NCBI RefSeq assembly: GCF_042682745.1
Contig: NZ_JBHUIO010000002.1
Location: forward strand, 124,001-188,000
DNA from: Tumebacillus_A lipolyticus
GTDB taxonomy: Bacteria > Bacillota > Bacilli > Tumebacillales > Tumebacillaceae
Length of the DNA stretch: 64,000 nucleotides
Direction of reading: 5' to 3'
Below the pieces are notes generated by a model, which made no database searches, was not told where the DNA came from, and saw only the letters and a list, made by a program, of their open reading frames with translations. Shown here piece after piece: positions 1-9,081 of the stretch. The position numbers and the translations under genes are program-made. Within the stretch, counting starts at the first letter, position 1. Every line of letters starts with the position of its first letter.

Positions 1-3000
1 CGAAGACGCCAACCTGAGCATCATGCTCACCCAACAGCATCTGGCGGATGAACTGCCGCAGCATGACGCGCACGTCATCCACCTCGACCAACTCGACACC
101 TTGCCCGCCGGACAAAGCGGGCAGAACCTGCCAAACATCGTCGCTCCGGACAATCTAGCCTATTTGATCTATACGTCAGGCTCAACCGGCAAGCCGAAAG
201 GGGTGATGGTGTCGCATCGCGGTGTGATCAACCGCCTGCAGTGGATGCAGGCCGAGTATCGCCTAGATCAAAAGGATGCCGTCTTGCAAAAGACGCCGTT
301 CAGCTTTGACGTTTCGGTCTGGGAGTTCTTCTGGCCGCTGATCACGGGCGCGAAACTGGTCGTCGCCCGTCCGGACGGCCACCGGGACAGCGCGTATCTG
401 GTGCGTTTGATCGGCGAGCAGCAGATCACGACGCTGCATTTTGTACCTTCGATGCTTCAAGTTTTCCTCGAAGAAAAAGACCTGTCCGCCTGCAAGAGTG
501 TCAAGCGAGTCATCTGCAGCGGAGAGGCGCTGTCTTATGAGCTGCAAGAGCGTTTCTTCTTGCGGATGTCGGCGGAGCTGCACAACCTGTACGGCCCGAC
601 GGAAGCGTCGATCGACGTCACCTATTGGCAGTGCTGCACGGACAGCAGACGCCGCTCGGTTCCGATCGGGCGTCCTGTCGCCAACACGCAGCTCTATTTG
701 CTGGACGAGCATTTGCAGCCGGTGCCGATCGGGGTGCCGGGCGAGCTGCACATCGGCGGCGTCCAAGTGGCGCGCGGCTACTTGAACCGCCCGGAATTGA
801 GCGCTGAGAAATTTATTGCCGATCCGTTTTCTGGCGACCCTGGCGCCCGCCTCTACAAGACGGGCGACCTCGCCCGCTACCTGCCGGACGGCACGATCGA
901 ATATATAGGCCGCATCGACCATCAGGTCAAGTTGCGCGGCCTGCGCATCGAGCTCGGTGAGATCGAGGCGGTGATCGCGCAGCACGAATCAGTGCGCGAG
1001 GCGGTGGTGATGGTGCGCGAAAATGACAAAGCGGATCAGCGTCTGATCGCCTATGTCACGCGAAACTCCGACTATCAGGCAGCAGAGGCGCCCGTTCAGG
1101 AAAGCTCACTCAAAGCAGAGCAGGTTGCCAACTGGCAGCTCGTATTTGACGAGACCTACCGCCAGACGACAGGCGAGGATGAATCGGAATTCAACATGGT
1201 CGGCTGGAACAGCTCCTACACGGGTGAACCATTAAGCCGCGACGAGATGAAAGAGTTTGTCGGCAGCACCGTCAACCGGATATTGGAACAACGACCGCGC
1301 CGGGTGATCGAAGTCGGCTGCGGCACCGGGTTGTTGCTGTTCCCGATCGCGCCGCACGTCGAGCAGTACCTCGGCACCGACTTCTCTGCTGTCGGCTTGA
1401 ACTTCATTCGGCAGCGTTTGGCGCGGATGGAGCGCACGCTACCTGTCGCCTTGGAGCAGCTTTCCGCCGATCAGCTGACAGAGCTGGAAGCAGGTTCGTT
1501 CGACACGCTGGTCATCAACTCGGTCGTGCAGTACTTCCCGGGTGTCGACTATCTGCTTCGCTTCCTCGACGGCGCTATGCGCCTGATCGCCCCAGGCGGC
1601 TGTATCTTCCTCGGCGACATCCGCAGCCTGCCGCTGCTCGAAGCGTTCCATACTTCGGTTCAACTGCATAAAGCGGCCGATGAGATGACGGTTGAGCAGT
1701 TGCGGTTGCTGGTGCAAAAAATGCTGGCCGAAGACGAGGAGCTGAACATCGACCCGGCGTTTTTCGATGCGCTGCTTCGCGTATACCCGCAGCTGTCCGC
1801 TGTGGAAGTGCTGCTCAAGCGCGGCCGTCACCACAACGAGCTGAACCAGTTCCGCTATGACGTGATTCTTCGCGTCGGCGCAGGGACACAGGCGCAGGAT
1901 ACGCTGTGGCTGGATTGGGCGGCCGACGGCTGGAACGTCAGCCTGCTCGAACAGGCGCTGCAGGAATCGGCGCCGGACCAATTGGTTTTGCGCGGGGTTC
2001 CGAATGCCCGTCTGGAAACGGAGCGCCGGGCGCTGACGCTGTTGCCGAGGTTCGACGGCAGCAAGACGGTCGGTGAACTGCGTCGGGTGATCAAGGAACA
2101 GGCGGCTCCTTCCGCTGTCGATCCGGAAACGCTGTGGCAACTTGCCGAAGCGTGCGGCTATGAGCTTGAGATCATGCCGAATGCCTTTCAGCCTACGGCC
2201 TTCGATGTGCGGTTCACGAAGCGGGGGAGCGCTGCGCCGCAGCTTGTTTCCGAAGCGGCCGCCACGCTGGAGCCTGCTGCTCCTACCGATTTCCGACAGT
2301 ATGCGAACAACCCGCTGCACGCCAAGATCTCCCGCCAACTGCTGCCGGAGTTAAAAGCGTATGCCAAAGGGAGGCTGCCCGACTTCATGGTGCCGACCCA
2401 CTATTTGCTGCTGGAGGTGCTCCCACTTTCTTCCAATGGCAAAGTCGACCGCAAAGCGCTGCCGATGCCGGTGCTGACGCTGTCCGATACTGCGGTTGCC
2501 TACGAAGCGCCGCGCAACGAGATCGAGCAGACGCTGGTGCAGATCTGGGAAGAAGTGCTGGGGGCGGAGCAGATCGGCATTCGTCAGAACTTCTTTGAGA
2601 TCGGCGGCGACTCGATCAAAAGCATTCTCGTCATCTCCCGAGCCTACCGTGCCGGTCTGGAACTGACGCCGCAACAGCTCTTCCGCAACCAGACGGTCGC
2701 CGATCTGGCCACGGAGGCTGTCGTGCTGGAACAGGCGCAGGAGGTGGAAGCGACGGAGGATACATCGTACGACTATCCGCTGGTCAAGCTCAACCGATGT
2801 GACCTGCACGAGGCGGTCGGAGAGGAGCTGGAAATCGAGGACGTGTATCCGCTGTCGCCGATGCAGCAGCATATGTTCGAAGAGCTCCACGCCAATCCGG
2901 AGCCCGGCCTGTTCTTTGTACACCGCTTTGGCGTGATGCAAGGGGAATTGCGGCCGGACCTGCTGGCTCAAGCTTGGCAGATCACGGTGGATCATCATGC

Positions 3001-4183
3001 CCACCTGCGCTTGCAGATCGCCTGGGAAGGGCTCGTGCAGCCGGTGCAAGTGGTGGCGAAGCAAGCCAAGGTCGACTTTGAATATCAGGATTGGAGCCAT
3101 CTCAGCGAGGAGGAACAGGAGGCCGGGATTCAGCGCCACCTGGAAGACAAGTGGAACCAGTGCATGGACTACTTAAAGCGGCCAACCCCGTGGTCGATGC
3201 TGTTCGTTCGAATCGGCGAAGACCTGTACCGCGGAGTCTGGAGCAACTCCTACTTGTTCATGGACGGCTGGAGCTACACGATCTTGAACAACGAGGCGTT
3301 TAACAACTACAGCGCGCTGTGCGAAGGCAAGCCGATCGTAGTCGCGGAGGGGCGCACCTACCTCGAATACGCCGTTTGGCGCATGAACCGCGACCTGACC
3401 CCGGCCCAAGCGCACTGGGTGGAAAATCTCAACGGCTACACCGAGCCGGTGCCGTTTTTGGAAAGCATTCCGGGCAACCGGATCGGCAGCGAGGAAGGGT
3501 TCGGCCGTCAACAGCAGTTCCTGTCTCTTGCGACGACTGAAAAGCTGCACCGCTTGGCGCGCTCACACAAAGTGACGGTCAACGTGCTGATACAAACGGC
3601 ATGGGCGCTGTTGCAAAGCCATTACAGCGGCAGCCGCGACATCGTGTACGGCGTGGTCTCATCTGGACGCCAGCCTGCCTTTGCCGGCATCGAGACGGTC
3701 GTGGGTCAGCTGATGAACATGCTACCGCTGCGCATCGTGATCGATGAACAGCAGTCGGTGCAGGAGCTGTTGCAGCTCGTGCAGGAACGCCAGCTTAAAT
3801 TGTCCCAGTTCGACATCACGCCTCAGCGGAAGATTCGCGAGTGGATCAACTGGCCGCATGAACGGCACATGTTCCAAAACTTTATGGTCTTCCAAAACCT
3901 CGGCTCCTTCGCCTCCACGCTGGACGGCTTCATGAACGACAAAGAGATCTACGGCTTGTCCTCTCCGCCGCAGAAGAACGATTTCATCGCTCGCATGGAG
4001 CATCCGCTGCGCTTTGACGTGTTTATCGGGGAGCAGATCGAGCTTTACATGTCGTATTACCGCAAGTACCTGACCGACGCCGCAATCACCCGCGTGATCA
4101 GCGATCTCGAAGCGATGATCGAGCGCATGACGGCCGACTTGGCACAGTCGGCGGGAGAACTGCTGATAGGTGGCAACGACTGA
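1..4183 (+). CDS. Non-ribosomal peptide synthetase, 3' part: A(MT)-T-C
   Basis: The open frame enters from the left edge (phase from base 2), so the N-terminus is missing; about 1393 codons are visible. Domain order: adenylation domain (YTSGSTGKPKG near base 170; FDVSVW near 310), a methyltransferase inserted between A8 and A10 (SAM motif EVGCGTG near 1310), A10 lysine in NGKVDRK near 2435, carrier with FFEIGGDS near 2595, and a condensation-like domain to the end. Aligning by hand to the GrsA-PheA pocket gives DVWHISLIDK, the known serine code, so the module should load serine and methylate it (N-methylation is usual for this insertion). The last domain has SYLFMDGWS where active condensation domains have HHxxxDG: aspartate and glycine are kept, both histidines lost. 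There is no thioesterase. Confidence 0.93.
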   Translation, partial: EDANLSIMLTQQHLADELPQHDAHVIHLDQLDTLPAGQSGQNLPNIVAPDNLAYLIYTSGSTGKPKGVMVSHRGVINRLQWMQAEYRLDQKDAVLQKTPFSFDVSVWEFFWPLITGAKLVVARPDGHRDSAYLVRLIGEQQITTLHFVPSMLQVFLEEKDLSACKSVKRVICSGEALSYELQERFFLRMSAELHNLYGPTEASIDVTYWQCCTDSRRRSVPIGRPVANTQLYLLDEHLQPVPIGVPGELHIGGVQVARGYLNRPELSAEKFIADPFSGDPGARLYKTGDLARYLPDGTIEYIGRIDHQVKLRGLRIELGEIEAVIAQHESVREAVVMVRENDKADQRLIAYVTRNSDYQAAEAPVQESSLKAEQVANWQLVFDETYRQTTGEDESEFNMVGWNSSYTGEPLSRDEMKEFVGSTVNRILEQRPRRVIEVGCGTGLLLFPIAPHVEQYLGTDFSAVGLNFIRQRLARMERTLPVALEQLSADQLTELEAGSFDTLVINSVVQYFPGVDYLLRFLDGAMRLIAPGGCIFLGDIRSLPLLEAFHTSVQLHKAADEMTVEQLRLLVQKMLAEDEELNIDPAFFDALLRVYPQLSAVEVLLKRGRHHNELNQFRYDVILRVGAGTQAQDTLWLDWAADGWNVSLLEQALQESAPDQLVLRGVPNARLETERRALTLLPRFDGSKTVGELRRVIKEQAAPSAVDPETLWQLAEACGYELEIMPNAFQPTAFDVRFTKRGSAAPQLVSEAAATLEPAAPTDFRQYANNPLHAKISRQLLPELKAYAKGRLPDFMVPTHYLLLEVLPLSSNGKVDRKALPMPVLTLSDTAVAYEAPRNEIEQTLVQIWEEVLGAEQIGIRQNFFEIGGDSIKSILVISRAYRAGLELTPQQLFRNQTVADLATEAVVLEQAQEVEATEDTSYDYPLVKLNRCDLHEAVGEELEIEDVYPLSPMQQHMFEELHANPEPGLFFVHRFGVMQGELRPDLLAQAWQITVDHHAHLRLQIAWEGLVQPVQVVAKQAKVDFEYQDWSHLSEEEQEAGIQRHLEDKWNQCMDYLKRPTPWSMLFVRIGEDLYRGVWSNSYLFMDGWSYTILNNEAFNNYSALCEGKPIVVAEGRTYLEYAVWRMNRDLTPAQAHWVENLNGYTEPVPFLESIPGNRIGSEEGFGRQQQFLSLATTEKLHRLARSHKVTVNVLIQTAWALLQSHYSGSRDIVYGVVSSGRQPAFAGIETVVGQLMNMLPLRIVIDEQQSVQELLQLVQERQLKLSQFDITPQRKIREWINWPHERHMFQNFMVFQNLGSFASTLDGFMNDKEIYGLSSPPQKNDFIARMEHPLRFDVFIGEQIELYMSYYRKYLTDAAITRVISDLEAMIERMTADLAQSAGELLIGGND

Positions 4184-4188
4184 AAGCA

Positions 4189-4440
4189 CGAGGGGATCTC
4201 AAGATAACGATCGCTTCAATTCTACCTGAGCAGCGCACCAAGGTGGCCGACCTTCCTCACTGAGCTTGCTCAGTGAGGAAGAGGAAGCCGTGTTTCTCAA
4301 CTTGGCGAACAGTGCGGCAATCGACGATCTTCGTTATGACAGCCATAGCCTGGCGCTTGAAGCGTCTAGGCGGGCGCTGGAACAGATGGGCTTTCAGGCC
4401 GAAGAGGTCGATATCCTCATCCTGCTCCGAAGCCGCGTGA
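4189..4440 (+). pseudogene. Remnant of a KAS III-like ketoacyl synthase
   Basis: A short stretch just after the NRPS stop reads like the N-terminus of a 3-oxoacyl-ACP synthase III relative. One frame gives ITIASILPEQRTKVADLP and stops at 4261. A second frame from about 4266 gives LSEEEEAVFLNLA and then SLALEASRRALEQMGF, matching the usual AAxxALexAG region. The two frames meet at a perfect hairpin (4252-4281). No catalytic cysteine region remains. KAS III-like enzymes often sit in NRPS/PKS clusters, so this is probably a relic of the left-hand cluster. The family assignment rests on short motifs only. Confidence 0.45.
4252..4281. repeat. Perfect inverted repeat, 14-bp arms
   Basis: CTTCCTCACTGAGC and its exact reverse complement are separated by two bases. 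No T-run follows, so it is not a classical terminator. It lies where the two frames of the KAS III remnant break. Confidence 0.75.
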
Positions 4441-4541
4441 CAGCCCTGTTGCAGCATGGAGCTCTATGCTGCTGCAAATGGCCTAGAACAGCTACAACCT
4501 GCGAAACCTAGCCTGATCCAGATAGCACTGCAAAAGTGATG

Positions 4542-4578
4542 AAAAAGCGAGCCCTCATCTAGGCGGCTCGCTTTTTTT
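4542..4578 (+). terminator. Rho-independent terminator
   Basis: AGCGAGCC pairs with GGCTCGCT across an 11-base loop and is followed by seven T. It closes the left NRPS transcript before the spoVK region. Confidence 0.8.
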
Positions 4579-4694
4579 GTTCAAGTAACCCGACCATCCG
4601 CTTCCCGCTGAATTTTACAAGTATAGCAACGAGGGTTGTTCTTTTGGCTCTTATACAAAGGAGAACTAGAGCCGTTCTTTTGCCCCGTGACATT

Positions 4695-4723
4695 CACCCA
4701 TCCCATTCCGCCTACATAGGCTA
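4695..4723 (+). promoter_or_regulatory. Candidate sigma-K-type promoter of spoVK
   Basis: CACC is followed after 16 bases by CATAGGCTA, which fits the mother-cell sigma-K pattern (AC at -35, CATAnnnTA at -10). It lies 36 bases upstream of the spoVK start. Mother-cell control of spoVK is known in Bacillus; this particular match is visual only, and a sigma-E reading is not excluded. Confidence 0.4.
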
Positions 4724-4758
4724 TAGCACAGTCTTTTCAAAGCGAGGTGGAAAACAAC

Positions 4759-5355
4759 GTGATCAGGAGCGGTCAGAAGCTGCCGAACCAGCGTGATTCG
4801 GTCGATGTGATCGACCAATATCGCAATGGTGAAGTGGCGCTGAACGAAGCATTACGGCGATTATACGGAACGAACAGCTCGAATGTGCGCAGAGAAGGGA
4901 ACCGCTCAACACAGTCGGAGACACAGCGCTTCCAGCAAATTTTGAACGAGCTCGATACGATGATCGGCCTCAAGCAAGTCAAGACGTTGGTCAAAGAGAT
5001 CTACGCTTTTGTCCAAATTCAGCAGAAGCGGGCGCAGGCGAAACTCGCCACAGAGCCGATCGTGTTGCATATGATCTTCAAAGGCAATCCAGGGACAGGT
5101 AAAACGACTGTAGCGCGCATCTTGGCGAGATTGCTTCGCGAGATGGGGGTGCTTTCAAAAGGCCATCTGGTGGAAGTCGAGCGTGCAGACTTGGTGGGGG
5201 AATACATCGGACACACCGCGCAAAAAACACGCGACCACATCAAAAAGGCGCTCGGCGGTATTATGTTTATCGACGAAGCGTACTCTTTAGCGCGCGGCGG
5301 TGAAAAGGATTTCGGAAAAGAAGCGATCGACACGATGGTTAAAGCGATGGAATGA
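4759..5355 (+). CDS. spoVK: SpoVK N-terminal half (interrupted gene)
   Basis: This encodes the first part of the stage V sporulation AAA+ ATPase, needed for spore maturation in Bacillus. Walker A GNPGTGKT and Walker B IMFIDEAYSL are visible; sensor and arginine-finger parts are absent because the frame ends after VKAME at a TGA supplied by inserted DNA. The start is taken as GTG 4759, 8 bases after GAGGTGG; an in-frame GTG at 4747 lies inside that ribosome site. The remaining C-terminal half is at 31323-31766. Joining at the shared 11 bp gives 342 codons in frame including the stop, close to the 322 residues of the B. subtilis protein. The half protein is unlikely to be active. Confidence 0.93.
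   Translation: MIRSGQKLPNQRDSVDVIDQYRNGEVALNEALRRLYGTNSSNVRREGNRSTQSETQRFQQILNELDTMIGLKQVKTLVKEIYAFVQIQQKRAQAKLATEPIVLHMIFKGNPGTGKTTVARILARLLREMGVLSKGHLVEVERADLVGEYIGHTAQKTRDHIKKALGGIMFIDEAYSLARGGEKDFGKEAIDTMVKAME
5335..5351 (+). repeat. Left attachment core (attL) inside spoVK
   Basis: ATGGTTAAAGCGATGGA matches 31317-31333 except for one base, with an identical 11-bp AAAGCGATGGA core. It marks the left end of the intervening element. Large serine recombinases use a short core with a 2-bp crossover; the exact exchange dinucleotide cannot be told from one orientation. Confidence 0.88.
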
Positions 5356-5750
5356 AATATTATACCGCTTCTGCGGAGGATCTAAAGGAGCCAAAGTGGG
5401 GAGGGGAGAGCTTCGAACCCAAGTGGCGCGGGCTTTCTTCCGACTTGGACAAGCTGGTCATGATGTACTGGTACGATCTCATGACTTTCGAGGAAATGGC
5501 GGAGAATGCAGGTACGCACTGGTGGACCATCAAGGAATTGTTCAAACAATATGATGTTCCGAGAATGACGATTTAAGAGAGAGCTAGATATAAAAGGGAG
5601 ATAGATTACCCTAAATTGTATCAGCTCCATCTGGTTGATGGGCAGAGCCTCCAAGCAATTTATCGTGAGCATGGGTATTCGCCTGCTTATATAAGACAAG
5701 TTTTACGAGAAGGCCAAGAGAAGGAATCTTGTCCCTCAGATGGAATGTAA
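5352..5750 (+). pseudogene. Small helix-turn-helix-like protein with in-frame stop
   Basis: The ATG at 5352 overlaps the TGA of truncated spoVK (ATGA), so it could be translated by coupling; there is no separate ribosome site. The first 74 codons include DKLVMMYWYDLMTFEEMAE and end at TAA 5574. The same frame continues with a second, similar segment (YQLHLVDGQSLQAIYREHG, then SPAYIRQVLREG) to 5750. The two segments look like tandem helix-turn-helix repeats of one protein cut by a nonsense change. They may belong with the HNH relic downstream, as HTH units often accompany HNH nucleases. Function is otherwise unknown. Confidence 0.5.
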
Positions 5751-7042
5751 GGAGCAAAACCATTTGGGGAAGGGGATTCGCTTGCCTACATCGGAAAGAC
5801 GAAAAAGTAGAGGGAATAGTTGGTCTAGAGGTAAAGGTGAACCTGGTCTTATCGGTCGGAAGAAAGTGGACTGGTCCATCTTTGAAGAGGGGACGACGAT
5901 TCCTCAAAATGTTGTACAGTTCTTTTCTCGAGCGAATGATGGGAGGATGCCCGAGCGCGGGGAAGTGTTTTACATCACGCTGGTAGTGGATGAGAAAGAG
6001 TATAAAGCAGAATTGCACAACAAGAAGCGCCAAGGGTCTGATCTCACGCAAATTCGGTATGACTCGAACAAAGAGTTACGCCAGGTCTTTCTTGAACAGT
6101 TCCAACGAAGTTATGCCTATATCAAACCAGAGCGTGAGAGGCTGCTTGCGATGGGGCGGAAGCCATCTGTTGTGGTACCTGATCCAATCGCGGAGTACCT
6201 GGAGTTCCATGAAACTACCGGTCCGTTCCGTTATCACGTGGAGCTGGTCCACTTTGGTGGGACACTTCCATCTGAAAGTAAGTGCTCGCGGAAAATCAGA
6301 TCAGTTGACTGGAGATCTGCCAGATGTGAAATCAAATAGCGCATCTCCGTGGCAAAGAGACGAGCTGATTCTTGCACTTGATTTGTACTTCAGGCACCAT
6401 CCATCTACATTGCATAAAGATCACAGGGAGATCATCGGGTTAAGTCGACTTTTGAACGAATTGCCGATCCATAAAGAGCGCGGGGAGAAGTTCCGGAATC
6501 CAGCTGGCGTCTTTAAAACTGTCTGGACGTTTGATATATATGATCCAAACGGGACAGGAAAAGGCTTTTCCCACCCATCTAAATTGAGTGAGATCGTCTG
6601 GAACGAGTATGCAAACGACCCCGCAAATCTTCAACTGGTTGCTCGTCGAATAATCAAAGGATTAGACTCGGATCAGTTTGATAGTGCAATCAATAATGAT
6701 GAGGAGATCGAGTTTCCAGAAGGAAAAATCCTGTTTCGGATGCACAAATACCGCGAGCGAAGCAGCAAGGTTGTACAACAGGCTAAGCAGGAAGCCCTTG
6801 AAAACGGTCGCCTTCACTGCGAAGTATGCGGATTTGATTTCGTGAAGGTGTACGGAGAACTTGGAGAGGGATACATCGAGTGTCATCATACCCTTCCCAT
6901 CTCTGAGTACGAGGAAGATCAAAAGACAAAGGTAGAGGATCTGTCCTTGGTTTGTTCGAACTGTCACAGGATGTTGCATCGAAGAAGACCGTAGCTTGGT
7001 ACGGAGGAACTGAAGCAGCTACTTTATCAGAAGGACAGATGA
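5740..7042 (+). pseudogene. HNH endonuclease relic (frameshift and stop)
   Basis: Two frames make one protein. The first (5740 to about 6280) contains VDWSIFEEGTTIPQNVVQFF. The second, shifted near 6270-6300, runs to 6994 and ends in a zinc-type HNH domain: CEVCGFDF, ECHHTLPISEY, then SNCHRMLH. After TAG 6992-6994 the same frame continues LGTEELKQLLYQKDR to 7042, and a tryptophan there would fit the family, so the stop is probably a TGG-to-TAG change. HNH proteins of this layout are often methyl-cytosine or McrA-like restriction nucleases; that role is inferred. With at least two lesions it should be inactive. Confidence 0.7.
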
Positions 7043-7078
7043 GTACGTTTGTCCTTTTCAAAAAACACATAAAATTAG

Positions 7079-7207
7079 GGGCTAGCTCGTGAAGGCGAAG
7101 ATACCGTAGAGAATACGATTGCATTGTGTCCGAACTGTCATAAGAAGATGCACATTTTAGATTTGCCGGAAGATGTGGAAGCACTGAAACGAAAAGCCAT
7201 AATTTGA
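7079..7207 (+). pseudogene. C-terminal fragment of a second HNH protein
   Basis: Forty-two codons after an in-frame stop read EDTVENTIALCPNCHKKMH and end at TGA 7207. CPNCHKKMH is the final CxxCH..H part of an HNH domain. No upstream catalytic half is found, so this is a relic from a second nuclease gene lying just behind the first. Confidence 0.6.
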
Positions 7208-7241
7208 AAGAAGATTTCAAAATGATGGAAAGGGGTGTCGT

Positions 7242-7977
7242 ATGAAATTCGAATTTGAAAAATACGATCACTTTTTTGCTGAGAAGATCGAAATGATGAA
7301 AGAAAAAGAAAGCGATGACTATAAGCTGAGATTGCTGAATCGCATCACCTCGTCAATGGATGCAGCAAGACTATTGATCGGGGAAGGATTTTTTGTTGAG
7401 GCCCCAGCGTTACACTGTGTAGCGTTTGAACATTCGGTTCGACTCGCGTATGTTGATCAGAACCCGAATATTTTTCAGGAAAGGCCGAATGCATTCAAGA
7501 TATTAGTCTTCGGTTTGGAACTAAAAAAAGACCCTGGAAAAAGTAGACCCTGAATTGCAACCACTTTATCATCTATACAGTGGTTTCGCACATGCGGATA
7601 CATTAGGGTTAATTCTTGAAACGAAGGAATACGACGAAATCTCAAGGATGTTGCAAGTTTTTATGTCCTTCTTTATTCTACTGTTGTTGGTAGATGTCTA
7701 CCCCGATGTAAAAGCGACCATGAATGGTGAACAATTACTCCAGATTATGCATTTTATCATCAGTGAATTAATTACGAAATATGCTCCTACATTATCCGTA
7801 GAAGAAATGAATTCTTTGAACCAAATCGACTTTAGTGAGATCACTGCTAGCGAAGAATTGAACTCATTTTGGGATGATTTGAGAGCAGCAACAGAATCAG
7901 GAGAAGAAGTGAGCGACTTTATGGAAGCTTTGGTTCGAGAACACTTTGGAGACATTATTGATAATAAAAAATCATAA
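7242..7977 (+). pseudogene. DUF5677-like protein split by a frameshift
   Basis: A good start (ATG 7242 after GGAAAGGGG) gives 103 codons, and a second frame continues from about 7530 (TLEKVDPELQPLYHLYSG) to 7977. The switch lies at the seven-A run near 7522-7528, so one base gain or loss explains it. A sequencing error is possible. The protein is helical, with hydrophobic segments and a YxxYSGFAHA motif resembling DUF5677-type proteins; I am not sure of that family. Repaired length is about 245 residues. A terminator follows. Function is unknown. Confidence 0.6.
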
Positions 7978-7984
7978 ACAGAAA

Positions 7985-8018
7985 GCCACCTCGCTCTGCA
8001 GACTGAGGTGGTTTTTTG
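7985..8018 (+). terminator. Rho-independent terminator
   Basis: CCACCTCG...TGAGGTGG hairpin followed by six T, 8 bases after the DUF5677-like gene stop. Confidence 0.8.
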
Positions 8019-8165
8019 TATTAAATACGGAAAAAGTATGTCAGATGAACAACGAAACAACATCTTTAATTGTTTGTGGTTTTGATAGAGTTTTGTTGTT
8101 TGTCTATTTCAAACATCTCTTGATTGTAAATATACGGATGGGTAGAATTTATAGACGACCTGCAG

Positions 8166-8564
8166 TTGTTGGACGGGAAACTCGTTATGAACCTCGGGAC
8201 AGAGGAAAATGACGTCATGGTAACGAGGGGATATGATGGACTGCCGAACAAGTACAACACATTGGACATCGGACCCGCGCTGGTGGTCGGAACGGTGGAG
8301 CTGACAGATGCACAGCTGGAAAAGATCCAATCCGAGTACCAAAACGGTGGGGAGTGCGGTTGGTGCGGGAATGTTGCATCAATGTTGAGGCCGCCACACA
8401 TGTTTGATTATGGCAAGAATGGGGAGCGGATGTGCAAGATCTGCTGGAACCACGACCGGCAGATGTATCTCGGCGCCAACGGTGTAGACATTGGACTGTT
8501 TGATGAGGACGACAAATCGGAGTCCTGTACGAGTTGCAGCAAGTATTTGGCGGAGGAGGCATAG
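8166..8564 (+). CDS. Small zinc-ribbon-type phage protein
   Basis: About 132 residues with three cysteine pairs (CGWCG, CKIC, CTSC), suggesting a zinc-binding fold in the C-terminal half. No ATG fits the beginning; TTG 8166 is used, but the frame is open back to about 8139 (EFIDDLQLLDG), so the true start may be another rare codon or the 5' end may be lost. It heads a run of small same-strand genes (8589, 8923, 9082, 9580, 9881) typical of the middle region of Gram-positive prophages. Function unknown. Confidence 0.6.
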   Translation: MLDGKLVMNLGTEENDVMVTRGYDGLPNKYNTLDIGPALVVGTVELTDAQLEKIQSEYQNGGECGWCGNVASMLRPPHMFDYGKNGERMCKICWNHDRQMYLGANGVDIGLFDEDDKSESCTSCSKYLAEEA

Positions 8565-8588
8565 AAAATCGAAGGGGAGCGATAAGAG

Positions 8589-8906
8589 ATGAGCGAGCAA
8601 AAGAGTCTTATGGCGCAAGATCTACGACTGTACCGTGTTAACGACGAGTTCTCGGACTGGTACATTGCAAGATCGGTGGACGAAACAATCCGAGGTCATA
8701 TCGACACCTACGGAGTAGCTCCAGAAGATGTTTGCGCGGCTGACGTGACCTGTTACGAGGAGGACCAAGACTTCACGCTGACCACATTGAACGACGACGA
8801 TTCGCAGGTTAAAGATACGAAAAAGGTACGCGAATGGCTGGAAGATTGGTTGACGAAGCATGACGTGCACGAGGTACCGTACCATTTCGCCAGCACAGAA
8901 GCATAG
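8589..8906 (+). CDS. Hypothetical phage protein, 105 aa
   Basis: An acidic soluble protein starting MSEQKSLMAQDLRLYRV after a GGGGAGCG ribosome site. It has no signal peptide or recognisable domain. It contains DEFSDWYIARSVDETI and an acidic end region. The MSEQK start resembles that of the gene at 9881 (MSEQKKR), and the two share a similar small-gene context. It sits 24 bases behind the zinc-ribbon gene. Function unknown. Confidence 0.7.
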   Translation: MSEQKSLMAQDLRLYRVNDEFSDWYIARSVDETIRGHIDTYGVAPEDVCAADVTCYEEDQDFTLTTLNDDDSQVKDTKKVREWLEDWLTKHDVHEVPYHFASTEA

Positions 8907-8922
8907 AGGGGCGGGATACCAA

Positions 8923-9069
8923 GTGAAATAAGATGTATGGGAGATCAGTGAATGCGGGGAATACGAAAGCCGCGTCGCTAGTGATCTGGAACAGAATACC
9001 GCGCAACTGATGATCGGCATTGCACCTCCGAATCTGAAGCGATACATGGTGCCAGCAGAGGCAATGTGA
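8923..9069 (+). pseudogene. Small phage gene stopped at codon 3
   Basis: GTG AAA TAA follows the ribosome leader GAGGGGCGGGATACC, and the same frame after the stop is open for 45 codons (DVWEISECGEYESRV ... RYMVPAEAM) to TGA 9069. The leader is nearly the same as those of the genes at 9082 and 9881, so this was once a gene of the series. A CAA-to-TAA change explains the stop. No known domain. Confidence 0.55.
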
Positions 9070-9081
9070 GGGGGGGATACC

